A program made the translations under genes and the position numbers. From a virus: a stretch of 37,287 nucleotides of DNA. Numbering within the stretch: the stretch's first letter is position 1; every line of letters starts with the position of its first letter. Shown here one piece after another: positions 1 through 6,853 of the stretch. Location: the IMG/VR virus record IMGVR_UViG_3300037193_001896, positions 1 to 37,287 of that record, one strand, 5' to 3'. The notes beneath the pieces were generated by a model that saw only the letters and a list, made by a program, of their open reading frames with translations, made no database searches and had not been told where the DNA came from.

Positions 1-151
1 CGCCTTCAACCAACACCAGGTCGCCGACCAACTCATTATCTTCATTAATGTCCGGGATAGACAAAACTTTGTCTTTCAACACAACATTAATTTCAAGTAG
101 TCCAGGAGTGTTTGCACCAGCTGGAGGGTTTACAAGTAGTACATTAATCAT
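1..151 (-). CDS. Phage structural protein, N-terminal 50 residues (partial)
   Basis: The reading frame starts at ATG 151-149 and stays open to the window edge, giving 50 residues that begin MINVLLVNPPAGANTPGLLE. Its start overlaps the lysozyme stop as ATGA, so the two are translationally coupled and share the late promoter upstream of the lysozyme. I do not recognise a family. Its place in the late operon suggests a virion protein. If the genome is circular it could belong with the frame running off the other end of the window; joining the two would need 1+3k extra bases, so this cannot be decided here. Confidence 0.6.
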   Translation of the reverse strand, partial: MINVLLVNPPAGANTPGLLEINVVLKDKVLSIPDINEDNELVGDLVLVEG

Positions 152-597
152 AGAAAATAAATCTCTCCCTCGTCCTTTCGCCTTCTAATTAGTCCGTTCG
201 ACTTTTTCCCCCCAGCATATACCCAGCGGTTGAACTCCGCTTTAATCGTTGGGTCGTTGGGGTTAATGTTTACTTTTTTCAAAAGAGTTGAACCGGCCAA
301 CCCGTCGTCACCAGCTCCAGCGTTGTAAGCGAATGACACTAACATGTCAAACTGATGTTGAGTCAGCTTTACTTTAACCAGGCTATTTACCGACCTTTCA
401 AACCTCCCCAGGTCGATTGCCATTAATTGAGAGGCTTTCTCCTCGGCAATTGTTGCGGTCAGTAAGTATTTTTCGGATTCGGTGTCAATGACGGTACCAT
501 AACCAATTGTAGGTTTACCCGCTTGACAGTAATACATTTTCGGCTTGAAGCTTTCAAAGCTTTTTATGAAGTCGATACCCTCTTTTGAAATTTTCAT
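148..597 (-). CDS. Phage lysozyme (GH24 endolysin)
   Basis: A muramidase of 149 aa, the usual size for GH24, which would cleave peptidoglycan glycan strands at lysis. Glu15 in the SFESF segment is the expected catalytic acid, and the family signature YYCQAGKPTIGYGT follows at about residues 22-35. Cys24 stands where T4 lysozyme has Asp, a substitution common in the CPAG-type branch of the family. The C-terminal part keeps the QFDMLVSFAYNAG helix, the GSTLLKK segment and the RRRKDE(G/A)E segment. There is no signal peptide or SAR anchor, so release would need a holin; holin and spanin candidates lie far away at 22.5-23.6 kb. The ATG sits 4 nt after a late -7 box, which implies a leaderless message. 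Confidence 0.93.
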   Translation of the reverse strand: MKISKEGIDFIKSFESFKPKMYYCQAGKPTIGYGTVIDTESEKYLLTATIAEEKASQLMAIDLGRFERSVNSLVKVKLTQHQFDMLVSFAYNAGAGDDGLAGSTLLKKVNINPNDPTIKAEFNRWVYAGGKKSNGLIRRRKDEGEIYFL

Positions 598-601
598 TCA
601 G

Positions 602-646
602 CAAAGGAATAAGGACAAAAAGTTGGATAGTAGGACGCCTTATTTT
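602..646 (-). promoter_or_regulatory. Late promoter P1 (lysozyme operon)
   Basis: Read on the minus strand, GGCGTCCTACT is followed 20 nt later by TTCCTTTG (609-602), a good match to the Bacteroidota -7 box TAnnTTTG. The lysozyme ATG follows after CTGA. Box, spacing and -7 element match six other sites in the window. The A/T-rich sequence upstream of the box differs from the CACAAA seen at most other copies. Confidence 0.85.
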
Positions 647-1241
647 AGACAGCAACCGCCAGGGCTGGTTGAACTCTTTGCAATGAAAATGTCATTGCTT
701 GCTTTGTCTTGAATTCGTTATATTTCGACCCCAAAATGTTTATATTTTGGGCGACGTTATCGGGAAAACTTTTTTTAGGTTTCAGAGATTTTTTTTTTGC
801 TTGTCTTTCAGCTAATGGTGTGCCGTATCTCTGGTAATACCTTCTCATGGTAAAAATGGAATACTCCTCCTCTTCTATGCCATACTTTTTACTAAAGTCC
901 TTCATTGCCTCCTCCATGGTAAAACCAAACACCATGTAAAAATCAATGTGATTGCAGAAGTCTTTTTTAAACTCCTGGTCAAAGAAGTAGGAAAGCTTTT
1001 TGGCGTTCTCTTCAGTTAGAAAGCTTTTGTTTTTCTTAAACCTGGAGTTGAGAACAAAGCTCACTGAATCGGTTAATTTTTGGGGGGTCTTGTGTATGTG
1101 GTAGTCGGTGGAAGATAGAAACCCCGCAATGAAGTTTCCAAGTTGATTTTTTCTGGTTAAAGTAATTGGTTGGTTTCCGTAACGGTGTACCAGAAATTTT
1201 TTCACGTGACTTGACACGGGAATTGTAATCGTGTTTTTCAT
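645..1241 (-). CDS. Conserved-looking phage protein, candidate late-gene activator
   Basis: 198 aa, basic and lysine-rich, with no recognised family. The N-terminus (MKNTITIPVSSHVKKFLVHR) resembles a short beta strand plus helix. Residues about 105-140 (TMEEAMKDFSKKYGIEEEEY, then TMRRYYQRYG) look like a small helical DNA-binding segment, with an amphipathic helix, an acidic turn and a second basic helix. The gene ends inside late promoter P1, immediately upstream of the lysozyme, the same place that the Q-type late regulators occupy in lambdoid phages. The role of late activator is inferred from position, charge and the presence of a shared late promoter that lacks a normal -33 element. It could instead be a replication accessory protein. 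Confidence 0.6.
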   Translation of the reverse strand: MKNTITIPVSSHVKKFLVHRYGNQPITLTRKNQLGNFIAGFLSSTDYHIHKTPQKLTDSVSFVLNSRFKKNKSFLTEENAKKLSYFFDQEFKKDFCNHIDFYMVFGFTMEEAMKDFSKKYGIEEEEYSIFTMRRYYQRYGTPLAERQAKKKSLKPKKSFPDNVAQNINILGSKYNEFKTKQAMTFSLQRVQPALAVAV

Positions 1242-1347
1242 TGCTCTCTCGCCTCTATTCGATCTAAAGCAACAAATAAATATATTATATGGAATACATT
1301 TATTTACAAGTTGTTAAAATTCGGACAAGAGTATTATTTTAAGCGTT

Positions 1348-1536
1348 TTAATATGCTTTTGAGGGGGTGAGTTGCTCACGGGAAACCTTTTTATAATACT
1401 GGAGCTTTACGGCCAGTTCTGGGTTTGCTTTTAAGAAGGAGACCAGCTGGCCAATTGTTTGAAAAGTTCGCCGCTCCTGGTTTCCTCCTTCTGACCACTC
1501 CAGACGAAGGTTTGCAATTAATTTTTGATCTGTCAT
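1348..1536 (-). CDS. Small hypothetical protein, 62 aa
   Basis: A short acidic-to-basic protein (MTDQKLIANLRLEWSEGGNQ onwards) with a LVSFLKANPELAVKL helix and no recognised domain. It follows the serine recombinase gene on the same strand with about 17 nt between them, so it is probably the last gene of the 2909-1348 operon. The roughly 100-nt gap downstream is AT-rich and should hold the promoter of the 198-aa gene. AAATAAAT and ATTTATTT arms sit there at about 1275-1305. Confidence 0.6.
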   Translation of the reverse strand: MTDQKLIANLRLEWSEGGNQERRTFQTIGQLVSFLKANPELAVKLQYYKKVSREQLTPSKAY

Positions 1537-1553
1537 TTGAAATACTTTAGGTT

Positions 1554-2186
1554 TTAAACGCTTTTTGGTTGGCTCATGGCTCTTTTTACTTTCTGAATTG
1601 TCGGGCTACTATAACCAGTTAGCTTTGCAATATTGCGAATACTGTGACTGGAATTAATAAGGCTAACGACCTTTTTATACTTCGATAGTATCTCGGAGTC
1701 ACTTTCAACTCCAGCTGGTCGGCCAATTACCTTTCCTTTTTTCCTGGCCAGCTCTTGCCCGCTCTTAATGTTATAGCTCAACACCTCCAGGTCATAGGCT
1801 GCAATTTCTTTTAAAATACCAAATATTAAGCCAGCCAGAGGACTTTTATTCCCTTTCTCGTCCAAAGTCTCCAGGTTAAAGTGTCGGGTGTATACGGACA
1901 CTTTTAAGGAGGTCAGCTCCTCCAATATGCGGTCGGTTTCTCTGGAGTTACGGCCTAGCCTTGTAACCTGGGAAACCAGTACCTTTTTTATTCCGCCAGA
2001 CCTGGCCAGGCTCAAAAGGGTCACTATTCCCTGGCGGTCAACATTCTTCTTTGAGCCGGTGACCTTTTCCGAAATGACCTCGACCACCTTATACTTTTTG
2101 CTATCCGCGTACTCTTGGAGCTCCAGTATTTGCCGCTCATACTCCTGGCTCTTCTTACTGACCCGAACAAAAATTGCAACATTCAT
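1554..2186 (-). CDS. Small serine recombinase (resolvase/invertase family)
   Basis: The 210-aa protein starts at ATG 2186, where MNVAIFVRVSKKSQ carries the canonical N-terminal strand with the nucleophilic Ser in VRVS. The catalytic domain continues with the SEKVTGSK segment and the VTRLGRNSRE motif that supplies the active-site arginines. GRPAG marks the end of the long E helix, and a C-terminal helix-turn-helix (SIRNIAKLTGYSSPTIQKVK) binds the site. The upstream gene stops one base before this start. Such enzymes resolve multimers, invert segments or transpose; with ParA nearby, resolution of genome dimers is plausible. No obvious invertible segment was seen. Confidence 0.92.
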   Translation of the reverse strand: MNVAIFVRVSKKSQEYERQILELQEYADSKKYKVVEVISEKVTGSKKNVDRQGIVTLLSLARSGGIKKVLVSQVTRLGRNSRETDRILEELTSLKVSVYTRHFNLETLDEKGNKSPLAGLIFGILKEIAAYDLEVLSYNIKSGQELARKKGKVIGRPAGVESDSEILSKYKKVVSLINSSHSIRNIAKLTGYSSPTIQKVKRAMSQPKSV

Positions 2187-2187
2187 T

Positions 2188-2397
2188 TTAACGGAAAAGG
2201 GAAATTTTATCAAATAGCCAACGGACATTCCCGCCTCTCTTGACCTTTTTAAACTTTACTAGGTATACAGGCGACACCTCGGCCTCAGGTATCCTTTTGT
2301 CAATTGCCAAAACCGGAACTTGGTAAAACTCTCCAGGAATGATTGTCACTGGCGGCAATCCGTCGCGCACCATTGATATTAGTTCGTCACCGCTCAT
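2188..2397 (-). CDS. Hypothetical protein, 69 aa
   Basis: A mostly beta-predicted small protein (MSGDELISMVRDGLPPVTII onwards) ending KISLFR; no family recognised. Its ATG overlaps the stop of the 171-aa gene by 4 nt, and the serine recombinase start follows its stop by one base. The three genes therefore form one coupled unit. No membrane segment or metal motif is visible. Confidence 0.65.
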   Translation of the reverse strand: MSGDELISMVRDGLPPVTIIPGEFYQVPVLAIDKRIPEAEVSPVYLVKFKKVKRGGNVRWLFDKISLFR

Positions 2398-2909
2398 TTA
2401 ATTGCCTCCTCAACAATTTCCCGCCATCGGTTCTCCAGGTCTGCATGAGTCCAGGTCGAACACTCCTCCAGACTTCTTAAATAGTTTCTGATTTCCATTC
2501 CCTCGCGAAAGTGTACGGGGTGAACTGGAATTTTTTTCCTTTTTACATTAAGCCTCAAGACTGGAGAAACCGTCCCCGTAAGGCCTTTTAAATGGCGAAA
2601 GTATCTCACTCCCTCCTCGCCTAACCATGAAGCCAGCTTTTTTACTGCTCCAGGTTCAATTGTTTTTTCTCTAGCCAGGTAACGTCTGGCCACCTCTTCA
2701 AACTCTTTCAAATCTTTGGAAATGCTAAATTTTGGCTCACTAAGACCTGGAAACGTCCAAAGGGTATTATTGTTAGTTGCCTGGAGGAGCTTATTAAAAA
2801 GCTCCTCATTAAACTCGCCCTGGAGCTCTGGGATTTGCTCTCCGTACTCATCCAATACGCAAGCCATACCATTATGAAAAATAAAAACGTCCTGAGGGGT
2901 TTTTGCCAT
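2394..2909 (-). CDS. Hypothetical protein, 171 aa
   Basis: First gene of the minus-strand operon that carries the recombinase. The protein (MAKTPQDVFIFHNGMACVLD onwards) is soluble and mixed alpha/beta, with a helical C-terminus rich in Trp, Arg and Glu (about 145-171). No domain is recognised. Its promoter must lie in the 200-nt divergent region shared with the plus-strand gene at 3110, close to the TAGTGGT operator-like repeats. Confidence 0.65.
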   Translation of the reverse strand: MAKTPQDVFIFHNGMACVLDEYGEQIPELQGEFNEELFNKLLQATNNNTLWTFPGLSEPKFSISKDLKEFEEVARRYLAREKTIEPGAVKKLASWLGEEGVRYFRHLKGLTGTVSPVLRLNVKRKKIPVHPVHFREGMEIRNYLRSLEECSTWTHADLENRWREIVEEAIK

Positions 2910-3028
2910 ACCTGTATAAATTAAAACAAATGCTTTTCGCTATACACTTTTTAAACTTATAAAACCCGCACTTGACGGGCAATTTATTTGAAAAATTTTC
3001 CAAGGTTTTTTTTTATACACTTTTTCGA

Positions 3029-3095
3029 TTAGTGGTCACCGGGTAATCAACTTATATTTTCTACTTAGTGGTTACTTTAGTACCACCAAGTGGTA
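3029..3095. promoter_or_regulatory. Operator-like repeat cluster in a divergent promoter region
   Basis: Between divergent genes lie TTAGTGGTCACCGG (3029-3042), TTAGTGGTTAC (3065-3075), TTAGTACCACC (3077-3087) and the palindrome TACCACCAAGTGGTA (3081-3095). A further copy, TTAGTACCACCGG, occurs at 3833-3845 after the lipoprotein gene. The iterated TAGTGGT/ACCACTA half-sites look like binding sites for a repressor, possibly the RHH protein at 4003 or the one at 4433. Identity of the binder is inference. Confidence 0.45.
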
Positions 3096-3109
3096 TATAA
3101 GTAAAAACA

Positions 3110-3439
3110 ATGATGATTATGAAAACTGAAAAACAATTACAACAAGAGCTGATTTTTGCAACCTATGTTGAACTAGACAAAGTTGAGGCCTTTACCACCT
3201 TCAAAAGGATGATCAAAGCTTATGAGGAGCAACACAATGACATAGAATTTAAAAGAGACCTGGAAAACCAGTTGGCCGAGAAAAAAGCAATTGAGGAAAT
3301 GATTTTGGACAGCCTCAATAAAGAGAAAATGGAATTTATCTCAAAGATGATTGCGGCCTATGAGCAAAAGTACGGCTCTTTCCAGACCGATCAATTTACG
3401 ACCTCAATATTACGTCGTGCACAAGTTACACTACTTTAA
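3110..3439 (+). CDS. Hypothetical coiled-coil protein, about 109 aa
   Basis: Starts with clustered Met codons (MMIMKTEKQLQQEL); MKTEKQ at 3119 is an equally good start. Almost entirely helical and charged, with heptad-like segments over about 25-85 (FKRDLENQLAEKKAIEEMIL). No known family. It is the first plus-strand gene beyond the operator-like repeats, so probably an early or lysogenic gene under repressor control. Confidence 0.6.
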   Translation: MMIMKTEKQLQQELIFATYVELDKVEAFTTFKRMIKAYEEQHNDIEFKRDLENQLAEKKAIEEMILDSLNKEKMEFISKMIAAYEQKYGSFQTDQFTTSILRRAQVTLL

Positions 3440-3492
3440 AAAGTTTTTGGCCTGAAAGCCTTATATATTGGACTTTGAAATACAACTGAAAT

Positions 3493-3828
3493 ATGAAAAA
3501 TTTACTTTACTCAATCCTTGCCCTTTTGTTTGTCCTATGTACCGCCGCTTCATGCGAAAAGGAGGACGTTTCCCCAAATAAAATTGCTGCAACTGACTCC
3601 AGCTCTCTTTGCCAGGAGTGCTTTGTTATCTATGTTGAGACATTTTACACGGACACTTTAGAGTCAAAAGGATATACTAAAAGCCTTGGTACCAAATGCG
3701 GTAAGGATTCTTTAATTAGATATACCAAGATATTGAGAGAGTCTTGCGCTGGCGGGACACCTAATTGTCCAATGGCTTACAACAAGAGCTGGTATTATCA
3801 ATGCGGTTCCAAAGTGTTAAAAAAATAG
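3493..3828 (+). CDS. Small cysteine-rich lipoprotein
   Basis: 111 aa with a clear type II signal: Met-Lys-Asn, a hydrophobic run (LLYSILALLFVLCTA), then AASC with the lipidated Cys21. The mature part has six further cysteines (CQEC, TKC, ESC, NC, QC), enough for disulfides, so it should be a folded periplasmic or outer-membrane protein. No family recognised. Its place among probable lysogenic genes suggests a moron that alters the host surface, for example superinfection exclusion; that role is inference. It is followed by a strong terminator. Confidence 0.75.
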   Translation: MKNLLYSILALLFVLCTAASCEKEDVSPNKIAATDSSSLCQECFVIYVETFYTDTLESKGYTKSLGTKCGKDSLIRYTKILRESCAGGTPNCPMAYNKSWYYQCGSKVLKK

Positions 3829-3859
3829 TACCTTAGTACCACCGGAAAAGGCATAAAAA

Positions 3860-3886
3860 AAAGAGGGTTTCGCCCTCTATTTTTTT
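3860..3886 (+). terminator. Rho-independent terminator after the lipoprotein gene
   Basis: Stem AGAGGG / CCCTCT (3862-3867 and 3873-3878) with loop TTTCG is followed by A and seven T. The A-run before the stem means that it could also stop minus-strand transcripts. Confidence 0.85.
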
Positions 3887-4002
3887 GCTTTCAACTTCAC
3901 AACCTAACCCGTACAAACAATGTGAATCGAATTTACGGGGTAATACTAGGTTGAACAAGTGTTGACGGTTGGTCAGTATGTAATATTTAAAATGAAAAGG
4001 TG

Positions 4003-4209
4003 ATGCCTAGAGAAAAAAACAACACTGGAGCTCCTAAAGAACATCATTCAATTAAGATTGACGGCAAGTTGTGGTCAGATTTACAAGACCTTGCCGACAT
4101 GGACAACCGCGCAAAAAACAATCTCATAGAGACCGTTTTGAAGGGTTACCGCGACAAGAATGAGTCAGAGTTGAAAGCTTACCAGGAGAAAAAGAAAAAG
4201 GAGGGTTAA
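4003..4209 (+). CDS. Ribbon-helix-helix (Arc/CopG-like) DNA-binding protein
   Basis: 68 aa from ATG 4003 (a GTG lies one codon upstream). HHSIKIDGKLWSDLQDLADM gives the beta ribbon and first helix, and NRAKNNLIETVLKGY the second helix, the usual RHH layout. The tail is a charged helix of Lys and Glu. Likely a small regulator, and a candidate binder of the TAGTGGT palindrome about 0.9 kb upstream. The gene ends within a bidirectional terminator. Confidence 0.75.
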   Translation: MPREKNNTGAPKEHHSIKIDGKLWSDLQDLADMDNRAKNNLIETVLKGYRDKNESELKAYQEKKKKEG

Positions 4210-4220
4210 CCTCCTTTTTT
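4195..4220. terminator. Bidirectional terminator between convergent genes
   Basis: A 10-bp stem, AAAAAGGAGG / CCTCCTTTTT, with loop GTTAA contains the stop codons of both the RHH gene (+) and the 72-aa gene (-). T-rich tracts are present in both directions. Confidence 0.85.
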
Positions 4221-4424
4221 CAATTCCAGCTCATGGAGTTGCCAATGTTTGCCGAGAAAGACAAGCTCCAAAAGGCTTTCCGATTCGACATCAAACCAGA
4301 CCCGCTCATACAATTCGTATTTTGAGACCAAGTTTACTTTTTGGGAAGAGTTCAAGGCCATTTCAAAAGCCTTAATTGAGATCTCCTCTCTCTTCGAAAT
4401 ATTGATTTCTGTATAGTACGGCAT
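4206..4424 (-). CDS. Hypothetical protein, 72 aa, in the parA operon
   Basis: The third gene of the minus-strand unit headed by parA, 8 nt after the RHH partner gene. MPYYTEINISKREEISIKAF and the later YERVWFDVESESLLELVFLG suggest an alpha/beta fold; no family recognised. Its position after the partition genes makes a link to maintenance possible but unproven. Confidence 0.6.
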   Translation of the reverse strand: MPYYTEINISKREEISIKAFEMALNSSQKVNLVSKYELYERVWFDVESESLLELVFLGKHWQLHELELKKGG

Positions 4425-4432
4425 AAACCTTT

Positions 4433-4780
4433 TTAAATCTCGTTTTTCAATGGTTCCTGAGGGTGTTTTTTAAAATAGGGCTTCAGAATCAATTCCAGGG
4501 CGGCTCCTTCATTTGGCAGCTGCTCCCAATGTTTCAACCTCGCAATGTTGCGGGCTGTCTCCTGGCTTAAATCATAGCTCCTTTTTATTTTCTTCTCTTG
4601 CTCCGGTTTCTTTTCAACCGGCTCCGACGCCTCCTTTACTTTTTTGCCTGGCTTTTTGCCTGGCTTCGAGTCAAAAAATTCGGCTGCGTTCTCAACGTCC
4701 AGTTTTGCTCCAGACTCTTGAGCGTTGGTAATAATGTCGTCCAGCAAAGAAGCCGACGACTTTTTTTTGGGCTTTGCCAT
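4433..4780 (-). CDS. Probable centromere-binding partner of ParA (RHH C-terminus)
   Basis: 115 aa. The N-terminal half is flexible, Lys/Pro-rich and basic (GKKPGKKVK, EPVEKKPEQEKK). The C-terminal half, KRSYDLSQETARNIARLKHW through ALELILKPYF, fits a ribbon-helix-helix. A disordered basic tail followed by RHH, encoded directly behind a short ParA, is the architecture of ParG/omega-type ParB proteins of type Ib partition systems. It would bind the repeat cluster upstream of parA and stimulate ParA ATPase. The assignment rests on layout and fold pattern. Confidence 0.65.
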   Translation of the reverse strand: MAKPKKKSSASLLDDIITNAQESGAKLDVENAAEFFDSKPGKKPGKKVKEASEPVEKKPEQEKKIKRSYDLSQETARNIARLKHWEQLPNEGAALELILKPYFKKHPQEPLKNEI

Positions 4781-4785
4781 AGGTC

Positions 4786-5460
4786 TTATTTAATTTTTAC
4801 TTTTTTACAAAACTCATTGAGGAAAATGTTGAACTCATCGGAGTCTTTGCCCGGTATTATGTCTTTAATAGTGGACTTTCGCTTGTACCTGGCTTTATAG
4901 GAAATGAAGGTATTGAACAACTTAAGGCCGTGAACGCCTTTGAGTTTTTCAAGTTCATTATACTCCAAGGTCTTGTCCTTTTTATTGATCAGGCCTATTA
5001 CCTCCAGGGAATATCCTTTGGACACCTTCTTATTGAGAATTGGAGGTACCACCTGGAGAAAACCCAGCGTTGATTGGATATCGTCAAACGAACCAACCAG
5101 AGGGACAATTACAAAGTCTGATACTGTCAAAATCAACGGTACCTCTTCGCCGTCCAAACGTCCCGGACTGTCAATAAACAGGTAATCAAACTCTCCCTCC
5201 TTTTCATTAATTAGCTCCTTAAAACGGAGTAAGGGAAAGTCCGCGGTGTCCTCTTTCTTCCAGGAAAAAGGGATAATTTCAAAACCGGTACCTTTCTTTT
5301 TTTCCGCCTCTCGTAGCTTATAAATAGATTGTTGCGGGTCGGCGTCAATTACTCCAAGTTTGAGTTTTTTTCTGGAGAATAAAGCCGAGGCGACCAGCAC
5401 CAGGAGCGTAGTTTTACCGACACCCCCTTTTTGATTCATAAAGGAAATTATTTTGCTCAT
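4786..5460 (-). CDS. parA: ParA-type partition ATPase
   Basis: 224 aa, the size of short ParA proteins without an N-terminal HTH. MNQKGGVGKTTL (about 8-19) is the deviant Walker A with the signature lysine. DADPQQS (about 40-46) follows the second strand, and YLFIDSPG is Walker B. It would segregate the genome as a low-copy plasmid, together with the RHH protein encoded 6 nt downstream and a centromere site probably in the 5482-5552 repeats. Lacking an HTH, it should rely on the partner for autoregulation. Confidence 0.93.
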   Translation of the reverse strand: MSKIISFMNQKGGVGKTTLLVLVASALFSRKKLKLGVIDADPQQSIYKLREAEKKKGTGFEIIPFSWKKEDTADFPLLRFKELINEKEGEFDYLFIDSPGRLDGEEVPLILTVSDFVIVPLVGSFDDIQSTLGFLQVVPPILNKKVSKGYSLEVIGLINKKDKTLEYNELEKLKGVHGLKLFNTFISYKARYKRKSTIKDIIPGKDSDEFNIFLNEFCKKVKIK

Positions 5461-5481
5461 AAATAAATTTTATAATACAAT

Positions 5482-5552
5482 AATACATAGAATAAAGTAT
5501 TAGACAGAATACATGTAATATAATATTCTACGTATTCTATGTAATACGTATT
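5482..5552. repeat. AT-rich inverted/direct repeats upstream of parA (candidate parS)
   Basis: The stretch contains AATACATAGAATA (5482-5494), GAATACATGTAATA (about 5508-5521) and TATTCTATGTAATAC (5533-5547). They are variants of one unit, TAxTACATAGAATA, present in both orientations, with CGTATT/AATACG ends. Repeats of this kind before a short parA usually form the centromere and operator. Confidence 0.5.
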
Positions 5553-5631
5553 AGTACTGAATTTATCTCCAAAGCCTTGCCCCTCTTAGATTCCTTTGTA
5601 TTTTCGCGCTCTATTTTTTAAACTGGCTACT

Positions 5632-6498
5632 GTGATTGAAAAATTTATTGAATACGTTAGGTACGAAAAAAGGTATAGCGGTCATACCGTGCGCCTATAT
5701 ACTTTGGAGCTTCGAGCATTTGAAAAGTATGTAAAAGAAACCTTCAATATTAGCATTACTGAGGCAAAACGCGGACATTTAAAAGCCTGGTTGTACCTCT
5801 TGTCTGAAAAGGATTTGAAGCCTAAGAGCATTAATGTAAAAATTGCGGTTCTTAAATCATTTTTTGGCTTTCTATACCGTAAAGGACTAATTGAGGTAAA
5901 CCCTTCATTTAAGTTTTTCAGGTATAGAAAAGAGCGTATGTTGCCTTACTTTGTTGACGAGGAGGACTTGTCCAGGTTATTAGATGACTTGGAATTTCCC
6001 GCGGGTTTTATTGGTGCCAGGGACAAACTAATTATTGAGACACTGTACGGCACCGGTTTAAGAGTGTCAGAGCTGGCCAGCCTCAAAGACTTCCAGTTTA
6101 GCCCCTATCGAAAACAAATTAAGGTAATTGGCAAAGGGACTAAGGAAAGAATTGTGCCATTATATGACAAGCTCTCCTCCCAGGTGGAAAACTATGCCCG
6201 GCAAAAAAAGGAGATTTACCCGGAGGCGGAGTTTTTATTTCTTGGTGACAAGGGCTCCCCGATTTCCTCTCGGCGAATTGAGGACATTGTTAAAAAATAT
6301 TTGAGTCTTGTTACCGACCTGGAGAGAAGATCACCGCATATTTTAAGACATTCCTTTGCTACTCACTTGGTCAACAATGGCGCGCCAACTCCAGCAATTC
6401 AAGACCTTTTGGGACATGAGACGATTGCCACAACTCAAATTTACACTCACTTGAATTTTAAAAAATTGAAAGCCGATCATAAAAAAGGCGGATTTTAA
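5632..6498 (+). CDS. XerC/XerD-like tyrosine recombinase
   Basis: 288 aa from GTG 5632; a TTG 36 nt upstream is a less likely start. The N-terminal SAM-like core-binding domain spans about 1-90 (IEKFIEYVRYEKRYSGHTVR). The catalytic residues are all present: Arg144 (GTGLRVSEL), Lys171 (GKGTKER), His236 and Arg239 (PHILRHSFATHL), His262 (LLGHETIATT) and Tyr271 (IYTHLN). The length and the compact N-terminus are those of Xer proteins rather than long phage integrases with an arm-binding domain. It may resolve genome dimers or integrate at a dif-like site. An inverted-repeat site 0.3 kb downstream is a candidate target. Confidence 0.92.
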   Translation: MIEKFIEYVRYEKRYSGHTVRLYTLELRAFEKYVKETFNISITEAKRGHLKAWLYLLSEKDLKPKSINVKIAVLKSFFGFLYRKGLIEVNPSFKFFRYRKERMLPYFVDEEDLSRLLDDLEFPAGFIGARDKLIIETLYGTGLRVSELASLKDFQFSPYRKQIKVIGKGTKERIVPLYDKLSSQVENYARQKKEIYPEAEFLFLGDKGSPISSRRIEDIVKKYLSLVTDLERRSPHILRHSFATHLVNNGAPTPAIQDLLGHETIATTQIYTHLNFKKLKADHKKGGF

Positions 6499-6551
6499 TT
6501 TGGAGTATATTAATTTTTATCTATCATTGTGGCGTCTCAAAAGGAGAAACC

Positions 6552-6707
6552 ATGGAAAAAGTAAAAATTAGAGACTTGACCAGGTACCCGTTAAGGTCTC
6601 CCTTTATGGCCACTGTTAAAGAGGTTGCCGGTGAAAAAGGGGTAAATCAATATCTAAATGATTTGATTGAAAAAGACCTGAGGGCGAAAGGAAAGCTCGG
6701 AAAATAG
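6552..6707 (+). CDS. Small hypothetical protein, 51 aa
   Basis: Reads MEKVKIRDLTRYPLRSPFMA and onwards to the C-terminal VNQYLNDLIEKDLRAKGKLG. A perfect AAGGAG sits at 6541-6546, unusual in this sequence where most genes lack one, and supports the start. The helical basic C-terminus resembles small plasmid-borne RHH or accessory proteins, but no family is certain. It follows the tyrosine recombinase by about 50 nt and may be cotranscribed. An AGGCCAG / CTGGCCT hairpin lies just after the stop. Confidence 0.6.
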   Translation: MEKVKIRDLTRYPLRSPFMATVKEVAGEKGVNQYLNDLIEKDLRAKGKLGK

Positions 6708-6780
6708 GAAAGGCCAGGAAAATTAATTACTGGCCTCGCCTAAAAAGAAGAAGGTGTTTAAAAAGTATTTTATAGAAGGA

Positions 6781-6836
6781 TTTACGAATATACAAAAAGT
6801 TGTTGGATTTATTCTTGAAAAAGTTGTATTCGTAAA
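6781..6836. repeat. Inverted repeat with internal direct repeats (candidate recombination or regulatory site)
   Basis: Perfect 10-bp arms TTTACGAATA (6781-6790) and TATTCGTAAA (6827-6836) flank 36 nt that carry two copies of AAAAGTTGT just inside the arms. It lies about 280 bp after the tyrosine recombinase in non-coding DNA, a plausible place for that enzyme's own site. A regulator site is the alternative. Confidence 0.4.
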
Positions 6837-6853
6837 ACAGGCCTTAGACCTGG

